A DNA stretch of 64,000 nucleotides from Gordionus sp. m RMFG-2023 (lineage: Eukaryota; Nematomorpha; Gordioida; Chordodea; Parachordodidae). The notes below the pieces were generated by a model, which worked only from the letters and a program-made list of their open reading frames with translations, made no database searches and was not told where the DNA came from. The translations under genes and the position numbers were made by a program. Shown one piece after another: positions 56,488 through 64,000 of this stretch. Every line of letters begins with the position of its first letter. Positions within the stretch are counted from its first letter, which is position 1. The stretch spans positions 57,265,561-57,329,560 of the forward strand of contig NC_088775.1 in NCBI RefSeq assembly GCF_954871325.1, given 5' to 3'.

Positions 56488-59115
56488 AGTATATGTAGAC
56501 ATGTGCGCCGCCGCCGGTGATTTTGACGACCCGACGCCGCGCGCCAAAAAATTGTCGGCGCTCAACACGGCGGCGTGATACATATTTTTTATTATTAATT
56601 TATTTTATATATTATTTATGAATTGTAATTAGAAGAAAAATATTAAATATTTTTTGAATTATTAAAAAATGCGATTTTATTTTTCAAAATTAATAAATAT
56701 TATTTGCTATAAATTTGATTTGTAACAATCCATATTCGCACACTTTGGGCAGGTTTGTGACCAACATGCTAGATAAAATAAGATTAGGACATAAAAATTG
56801 AAAAGGTAATTCTATATTTTATTCTTTTATTTTGATGCTTCAAATAATTTACAACTCGTTATATAAAATTTATTTTTTATCATAAATAGGAAATTTTAAT
56901 TAATGATTTTTATTTTGTTGCCATTATAACATATATAAAAATACCAGGACTAAAACAATTATAATGGATGCAGCATTGCAATACCCTGTAACAAAATATA
57001 GTATATCCTTGCAAGCAAAGCCTTCTTTTGCATGGAAACATTTTGGAACCTTAATATTAAAAACTGACACAAATAATAAGAGAACCAATAAGTCTTTTGT
57101 AATATATGCTTGCAAATATCACTTGATAAAGATGGTGAGGATGATAATAAATTTCCATTTTCAGAGTAAATTTTTTGATTATTTTAAAAATATTTGTAAA
57201 TTTTTTAATTAGTTATCCAATCAAATCTTTTTCAAAAAATATCAGCACATCAAATATAATAAAACATTTACTTGACAAACATGATTTATCATGTAAAGAA
57301 GAAATATCTAAACAAAATTTAAAGTTATTTTTCAAACCCATTGTAAAAGATACAACTGACCCTATAAAAGATAAAAAATGGATTCTGGTTAGGAATTATG
57401 TTCTCATGTGTTGAAAGGATTTAATGTTATTCTCTTCTATAGATAATACTGGAATGCAAGATTTTCTAAAGGTTATTTGTAAAATCATTATAATTTTTTA
57501 TAACTGTTAAGATATTTAATTATTTTATAACATCCCACATTTAGAATTTTTATGTAATATTTTTATTATTAACTTTTATTATGTAGAAATATGGCATTAT
57601 TTCAGATACCAAAGAATTGCCAGATAGAACTACACTTAGCCGGAGTGGATTAGATGATGTGTATTTATCAATGAAAGCATACATATGCCAACAAATTAAT
57701 ATAGGTCCTAAATTTTGTGCTATATTGATATGTGGACCAACAAATATAGATGGCGAAATTATATCACCTTTACATTTCACGAAATAGATAATAATTTTAG
57801 TATTGTATTTTATACATTGGCGACACATCATGTCACTCAAAAACATACCGCTGAAACAATTCTTTCCGAAATAGAAAAAGTTGAAAATGAATTTAATTTA
57901 GGGTCCAAGAAAATTCAAATGGTTACGGATGCAGGACCCAATGTAAGGAAAAGTGTGCGTCTAGGAGAATATGACCATCATTTATGTTTGGGGCATGGAT
58001 TACATAATCTAGTGACAGTCGATGGAATAAAAAAAGTTAATAAAATAGAAAATCTCATTAAAAAAGTGAGAGAAGTTATAGCTGCCTTAAGATTCAAAAC
58101 AGTGGATTTTGAAAATATAAACGATATAGAAAATGTTTTGAATCGATATCATATACATCGGATATTTTAGATTTGGATGATAATGATCCTTTTTATGAAG
58201 ATCGTTTGGGGTTTGATGATAGTGAAAATCAAAAATCATATGAGAAAAAACATAAAACCTTAAAATTAAAAGTGCCTACATGCTGGAAAGTGTGACTGGC
58301 AATAACAAAAATCCTATAAATATTCTATTAAATAGAATGGAGAAACCGGATCTCAAATTATTTAACTCCGATTGGAACTTGGTGCATGAACTTTTAAATT
58401 TTCTTAAAACCTTCAAAAAAACTGTTGAATTTTTATTTGTCCAAATAGGAGTTACTATAAATTTACCCTTATTATTTCGTAGTGAAATTAAAAATCATTT
58501 AATTGTATAAGAATATGATAGTCCTTCCATAGCATCCCTTAAACAAAATATGCTTACTAAATTTGATCATAGATTTCCAATAACCGATCTTCAGTAGTAT
58601 TTTAAAATACTTAAATTATTTTTTTTATATATTATTTCTCTTTCTTTTATTTTTTTACTTAGGTGTTAGGAGCACTTTTGGATCCTCGTTTTCAATCAAT
58701 AAACATAGTAAATGAATATTTAAAAAAAAAAATATTACTCCGGTTGAATTTTTATGTCAACACGCTACCTCTCTACAGCTTTACACGGACGAATTAAACG
58801 AATGTGAAACGACAGAAGTTGCTTCAAAACTCGATGATCTTAAGTCATTGGCTAAGAAACATTCATCTATTCAAAACAATAGCCTGGAACAACAACACTA
58901 TTTAACTAGTTTAGAAAAAGAGTGTTATTAATTATTTTCGCCTTATAATTTGGAGATAAAAGATGTCTAAGATTTTTGGAAGATAAGAGCATTGGATCTT
59001 CCTAAACTTTCAATATTAGCTAGAAAGGTCCTGTGCGTTCCAGCTACGACACACCCAACGAGCGTGTATTTTCTATAGCTAGGCTCACTCTGAACTCTTA
59101 AGGATCATTATTATG
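56488..59115 (+). mobile_element. hAT element, 5' end and nearly full coding region
   Basis: Its start looks like the GC-rich TAGACATGTGCGCCGCCGCC, with several GGCGGCG and GACGCCGCGCG words to 56575. Coding pieces follow in order from BED finger to dimerisation motif. No matching GC-rich right end was found between 59115 and 59478, so the 3' end is lost or too decayed. Confidence 0.7.
56950..59110 (+). pseudogene. hAT transposase with BED finger, near complete but broken
   Basis: Order of parts: a BED-like finger (AKPSFAWKHFGTL at 57019-57057, then TSNIIKHLLDKHDL at 57246-57287); GFNVILFSIDNTGMQDFLK at about 57418-57475 ending at a GTTATTTG donor; an AG acceptor at about 57585 into KYGIISDTKELPDRTTLSRS; DMWTNKYRWRNYITFTFHEI at 57727-57786; VTDAGPNVRKSV and EYDHHLCLGHGLHNLV to 58015; MLESVTGNNKNPINILLNRM, SDWNLVHELLNFLKTFKKT to 58430; VLGALLDPRFQSI after an intron at about 58600-58662; and DFWKIRALDLPKLSILARKV near 58970-59030. 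Frame changes near 57725, 58170 and in the last exon break it. It is the best preserved hAT gene here. Confidence 0.85.
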
Positions 59116-59478
59116 TCCTTATAAATCTTAATAAAATAATATTTATTCATGATAATTATAACTTAATAAAATCATTAAATTATAGTTATAAACATAATAC
59201 AGTATAAATTTTATTTTAAAAGTGTTTCCAATGAATTTATAAATTTAATTAAGCATATTTTAGTGTAACAATATTTATAGTTATCTTCACAATCATCAAC
59301 TATTTATATTATCCTATTCTGTTTCCGAATTTTTAATATAAATAATCATCACTTGACTCACAATCTACACCTATATCAAATATTAAATAGAAAATACTTC
59401 CAGAACAATTTTCCATATGTCTGTTTTATAGTATTTTGCTCCACAAGAAAAAAAAATAGAGATAAAATTTTGGGTTAC
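59116..59478. other. AT-rich spacer
   Basis: Possibly the decayed 3' part of the preceding hAT. No gene is supported. Confidence 0.45.
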
Positions 59479-59486
59479 AATATAAC

Positions 59487-62089
59487 CAAGGTCGTAGCCA
59501 TGGGGATGCCCGGAGGAAAGGGGGGGGGCAACCCCCTCCAAATTTTTTTTTGGCCACCATATCAAATAAAAAATATTTTGTAATTGATTATTTTTATATT
59601 TTTAAAATAAATTTTAAATATTTATTCAAAAAAAATGTCTTGTTTGTAAATTTCTTCCTATCCTGTTTCATTTTTATCCAATAATAAATCATCATTCATT
59701 CAAATTTTATCATATCCATGTGTGTTTGTGTGGGCGTTTAATTATAACGTTTAAATTGTACTTATTTCAATGATAATTATTTTATTTATTATGGTTCAAT
59801 CACAATATTATTATCTTTTGAAGGTCTCTGATATAGATCTGGGTGCAAATCATAAAAAACCGGGATTTTCTGAAACTAATCAATTGGTTACTCAAGGCTT
59901 GATATATATATATATATATATATATATCAAATCTAAGTAAACAGATTGATACCGATCCGTAAATATTTATTAAAATAAAAAAGGTTCTAATTATATTTTT
60001 TTTAAATTTGGTAATTATTGTGCAGTGTTGCTAAACAGCTCAAATTGGGCCGATTTTTAAAAATGGTCCAATTAAGATCTTAGACAAAATAATATTATCT
60101 AAGCTCGATATAGTTATTTAAAACAGTGATAAATTTTTAGCATTATAAAGAAAATACTGAGATAACAACAATATTGGTGAGCTAACAAATTAACCGTAAT
60201 CTTTACGATCTTAAATCAAGATTTCATGATATTTCTTAACATAAAGGAGGTACCTTTCCGTGGGACTGGTTCAACAAAAATTATGGATGCTGCAAATTAA
60301 TTTATTATTTCTAGACTATTTATAGCAATGTTTTCATACACCATCCAAAAAGATCCTGAATTAAATAAAATTATAAAATTTATATACAAAAATACGCGAT
60401 ATACATCACCCAGATTTAAAACGAAGTAATATCTATTATGGTATATATGGTGCTTGATTATATTTCTGATAAATATAATAGAAGTGAGATGTATTTTATG
60501 GCTGATGTGACAAAAGATGCATCGGTAGTGAAAACCTAAGCATAATATATTTTTTTCTGGAAAAGTCCAAGGAAATTTAATAGGGATTATTAATTTACAG
60601 TGTCTTTCTGCTGAAAGCATTACTAATTGCATTTTAAAGCAACTTAATGAGTTAAATATTAATTCAACGAATGTGATAAACCTATCATATGATGGTGCAA
60701 ACGTTATGTCTGGCCGAAATAAAGGAGTGCAAACCCTACTTCAAAAAAAAATTAATAAAAAAGTTCCTTTTATGCATTGCTACAACTACATGTTGCATCT
60801 TATGGTTCAAAATTGGTATAATAATATTGTTATCATTACTAATTTTTTAGGCGATTTAACGTATCCTGTAAATATGCAGGCCATACTCTTATGAGACTTT
60901 TAGACCAGAAGTGGACTGGTCATTTAGAAACATTTTGCATCATTTATGTTAATTTTGAGGCTATTAGTGAAGTATAAGTTTACTTTTCTAATAGAACTCT
61001 TAACTCAGTGGTTTCCACTCATGATTCTGTCGAAACCTTTGGTTATTTATTTTAATACGTTAATATAAATTACTTTATATTAGCCATTATAATTTATGAA
61101 ATATTAATAACAATAGATCCACTATATAAGCATCTACAGTGTACATACTTATCAAGTGGATGCTAAAAATTATATTGATTCCACGATCAATATATTTAAA
61201 AAATATAAGAAGGAATAATTCTATTGATTTGATTAGAATAAAGGCTAAAATTTTTTTAGTAAAATTAATCTCACTCCCCACAGATCATCAAGCGTACGTG
61301 AAACGCCTATAAATTTCCAAGATTTATTAGTCGAAACCAAATTACAGTTTGATTGCGAAAAAGACTCCAATTGGAGTTCTTTAAAATGGAATTATTATGA
61401 AATTATTGATTAATTTGTTGATAATTTTTTAGATAGATTTACGCAAGATGATTATAATCTTCTATCAAGTTTTAATGCATTGTCCCATTTGATAGTGATT
61501 TTTATATCGTACAAAATGACCCGATTAGAATAATTATTATTAAACTTAAATATGGAAACTTTATATCATAGAAAATAGTTAAAGGAATATAAGCTGCAGA
61601 AGTTTAAGAAACACATAATTTTGAAAATATCCTAAATATTATGTATAAAAAAAATATCATCATGCATTTTAAGAATTGTATAAATGCTACTCAGCAGCCA
61701 TCATCATTGGGGTACCAACGGCTTCTTGTGTGGTTTCTTTCTCTATAATAAAGAGAGTTCTATCGAGCACTAGGGGGTCGATGAAAGATCAAAGTAAGCA
61801 AAATTTAGTATTGATGGCTTGTGAAAAAAAATTAACACAAAATTTATCCTTTAATTTATTTATGTTAAAATTTAAAAATAAAAATCGTCGTATTATATTA
61901 TAGTATTATTTTTGTATGTTCATATTATAGTATTATTTTGTATTCATATAACATTAATAATTTTTTAATAAAAATAGCAAAAAATTTCTATGAGTACTTA
62001 ATTATTGGTTTTATTTTTTTTTAAATAGCGCCCCCCCCCCTAAATAAGCAGCTGGCCTCCCTAATAAAAAATTCCTGGCCACGGCCCTG
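59487..62089 (+). mobile_element. hAT element (zf-MYM type) with perfect 8-bp target duplication
   Basis: The left end CAAGGTCGTAGCCATGG and the right end (inverse CAGGGCCGTGGCCAGG) are imperfect inverted repeats, each followed by a long G run. They are flanked by identical AATATAAC at 59479-59486 and 62090-62097. It is 2603 bp long. The interior holds a (TA)n run at 59908-59934, a TTTAGCCG-type MITE scrap (about 60022-60090) and a broken transposase. Confidence 0.92.
60560..61905 (+). pseudogene. hAT transposase (zf-MYM type), broken
   Basis: Plus-strand pieces: ITNCILKQLNELNINSTNVI before NLSYDGANVMSGRNKGVQTL at 60673-60735 (the YDGAAxMSGxxxGVQ motif) and PFMHCYNYMLHLMVQ at 60768-60812 (H.Y.H.LNLV motif). 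PINFQDLLVETKL near 61305 and VDNFLDRFTQDDYNLL near 61420-61465 follow. The dimerisation segment PTASCVVSFSIIKRVLSSTRG lies at 61711-61775, where the usual ERSFS reads VVSFS, so the key Glu-Arg is lost. Many frame changes are present. Confidence 0.8.
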
Positions 62090-62097
62090 AATATAAC

Positions 62098-62828
62098 AAT
62101 GGAAAATTTAAAAATTATCTTTTCAATTTTATATATTAGTTTGTAATATACAATAATATTAATTAATAATAAAAAATTTCGTAAGTATTTCGGCCGACCC
62201 CTTTCGATATTGATAAAAAATCGTAGGCTGGTTATATATGTTCCCATTAGATTATAAACTAAATTTTAGCGCATTAGCAACTATATTAGCGGAGGTCCAA
62301 AAAACGTCTATTTTTGCATTTTACTGATGTTAAATAATTAGTTTTTAATTTAAAACTAAATATGATCAAATATTGAATCTAATATCAATAGCTAAGTTAA
62401 TGATTGATGATTATGGTGAAAACATCAAAATTAATTTTTGATAAAATATGGGTCATCTTATGGTCAGTTGAAAACTTGAAATTAATATTTAGAAATGTAT
62501 ATGATCTCTGATTTTTAATTTTTTTAAGAAATATTATCTGTTTACTATTTTTTTAATAATTTCTTCAACAATTAGCATGGCTGAATATATTTAAAAATAT
62601 ATTGCGATTTTTATACTTTTGAAAAAATAGATGGCGCTATATATAATAGTTTTAATATGTTAAAATTCATTTTTTTTATTGATTAAAAATATTTTAATGT
62701 ATATATATCATACTAAATCGATTACAATGTGCATTATATATATTTATTTGTAATTCAGATCATAAATTTTTAAAATCTTCACAAATTTTGCCTAATTAAG
62801 ATAGTTTATAAATTAATTAAATCTTACT
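62098..62828. repeat. end region of the element carrying the DDE-like gene, CGGCCGACCCC motif
   Basis: TTTCGGCCGACCCCTTTCGA at about 62189 matches the subterminal word of the palindromic element at 51668-53588, and AATAGATGGCGCTATA near 62627 matches that element's AAAGCGCCATCTATTT. The outermost GGGTCATTCCA part is not visible here. This suggests that the following gene lies in an element of the same family, but with a degraded end. Confidence 0.4.
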
Positions 62829-64000
62829 TCATCTAAAGGAATACAAAGCCTGGCTAGCTTGTGAGATTTCTTCAGGAGATAATATATATGTTCGACTAGT
62901 GGGAGTAAAAGGATTGACCAGCGAGAGAATATGAGATTTAGGCAACACTAAAATATCATCTTTCAGATGAAATTTAAATGAGGCTGAAGGTACACAAGGG
63001 TGTAAAAATCGGACTTTTACTTCTTCATTTGTATCATTTTTATCGATTTTATATCCTAACCACCATTTATCTTCATATACACATGTTATATATCCATTAA
63101 TATTTTAAAATATAATTTTCTCATTTAAAACCAAACTTGTTTTATATTATATTTTTTGGAATTGGAATATATTTTGGTTTTTAGTCTATTTTGATCAATG
63201 GGAATAACCCCGTGAATTTTTTGGGTACCATGAATGGGCAGTGCAGAATCAAATCTTTTACGAAGGGCTAATTCCTCTTCGATATATTCTTGATTGGATA
63301 CGTATTCAAATTGAATTCCATTAATATTTTCTTCAGCATAATTATATAATTCTAATGGGGTTAAGATTTGATTTTTATTTGGCCTTTGAAGACTAGCTCT
63401 GGCAACTAATTTTTTGACAGTTCCTCCGATACCGTCACATGCATCTTTGCCGTGAGCAGTGGCAAAGAAATGCCATTTGGCAGGAATATAATCGTATTTA
63501 TGAAGGCATATGTGCATATGTTCAAAAAATTTTTGCAATTCTTGTATTGAGACGCGGCTTCATCTGAAAAATATATTATTTTTTCTGGTTTAGAATTAAA
63601 TTTGGCTGTTAAGAATTTAATAAATTTTTTTTGATAAAGGTGGACTGCACTAGTATTATGGCTTAATGATTCGGATAAAATAACAAAATTTATATTTTTT
63701 AATTCTTCTCCAGATTTATAATATACTACAAATGGATGTATAGTGGCCTGCACGTTGTTCCAATGAAATTTCTGAACTTCATCTAGTAAATTGAAGGAAT
63801 AATTCTCTGAATAATCTAGAATTGTTAAAAATTCCCCATCTTTTAAATTTTCTTTGGAATTCTTCAAAAATAAACTTTTTGTTTAGCTATAAATGAGTGA
63901 CGCAGTAAAATTTGAACCTTTTCTAATAGATATTCGATGAAATCATCAATGGACTTTATAATAGTTTCAAGATTTGCTCTATCCACCGAGATCCATTTTT
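62829..64000 (-). pseudogene. DDE-like transposase-related orphan family, 5' end outside window
   Basis: Minus-strand pieces in order: WISVDRANLETIIKSIDDFI at 63940-63999, running off the edge; ILDYSENYSF and FHWNNVQATIHPFVVYYK (63690-63825); IIYFSDEAASQYKNCKNFLN; then, one frame over, YIPAKWHFFATAHGKDACDG and IGGTVKKLVARASLQRPNKN (63360-63500); and a separate C-terminal segment, CVYEDKWWLGYKIDK to ILSPEEISQASQALYSFR, ending with TGA at 62829-62831. I know this order from an uncharacterised, multi-copy invertebrate protein family. D in DYSENY, D in FSDEA and D in CDG would suit a DDD/E catalytic triad, but this is inference. At least three breaks: near 63500, near 63110 and near 63870. An intron instead of one break is possible. 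Confidence 0.75.

Noticed and set aside
57550-57846. 98-codon minus-strand frame
   Set aside because: It is the complement of the hAT catalytic exon on the plus strand, which has the clear DMWTNKYR motif.
46408-64000. Upstream importin-alpha exons
   Set aside because: I looked for the WTISNITAGN and GNIVTG segments on the minus strand and saw none; a short exon could have been missed by eye.

Overview
The window reads as nuclear DNA of an invertebrate animal. It is very AT-rich, has spliced genes with GT-AG introns, and is crowded with cut-and-paste DNA transposons of the kinds common in arthropods, cnidarians and similar groups (hAT, piggyBac, Tc1/mariner, MULE, foldback elements). The species cannot be named from the sequence. 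No RNA gene, CRISPR array, bacterial gene, LTR element or virus-like element was recognised. Nearly every reading frame over 60 codons is chance or a transposon piece.

One host gene is clear: the 3' end of an importin-alpha (karyopherin-alpha) gene on the minus strand. Its last three recognised exons lie at 46280-46407, 32631-32806 and 32286-32515. They join in frame across GT-AG sites and encode the last ARM repeats and the acidic C-terminus. The intron 32807-46279 is about 13.5 kb and is filled with transposons. No earlier exon was found up to 64000, so the next intron is probably longer than 17 kb. Most of the right half of the window is therefore intron of this one gene.

Layout. 1-2360: AT-rich, nearly featureless. 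2361-4850: a roughly 230-285-bp tandem repeat with a mariner-type element inserted (TA duplication, about 110-bp inverted ends). 5043-6256: a long palindrome. 6541-9040: a GGCTC-rich repeat split by a hAT element that itself contains a small hAT-type insert. 10080-14350: hAT fragments and one small hAT MITE. 14862-16382: a second large palindrome with arrays of a 20-bp motif at both ends. 16737-20890: hAT pieces and a decayed LINE 3' end. 21745-27370: a roughly 128-bp tandem array broken by a hAT with a perfect 8-bp duplication, which contains another hAT remnant. 28345-30546: a hAT with perfect duplications. 32286-46407: the importin gene, with a hAT remnant, an orphan cysteine-rich gene relic, a deleted piggyBac copy, a full-length piggyBac (569 codons, all catalytic Asp present) and a roughly 120-bp tandem array with two inserts. 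46961-51382: a MULE-like element with long inverted ends made partly of CCCCGGAAA repeats. 51668-53588: a palindromic-ended element of unknown class. 54285-62089: three hAT elements in a row. 62180-64000: a broken gene of an unnamed, probably DDE-type transposase family, running off the edge.

The genes do not form a pathway. The biology is that of a transposon-tolerant intron: elements land in tandem repeats and in each other, and target-site duplications let several nested orders be read directly. Two candidates for under-described systems stand out. One is the DDE-like gene at the right edge together with the palindromic elements that share a CGGCCGACCCC end motif. The other is the orphan Cys-rich relic at 36500-37535.
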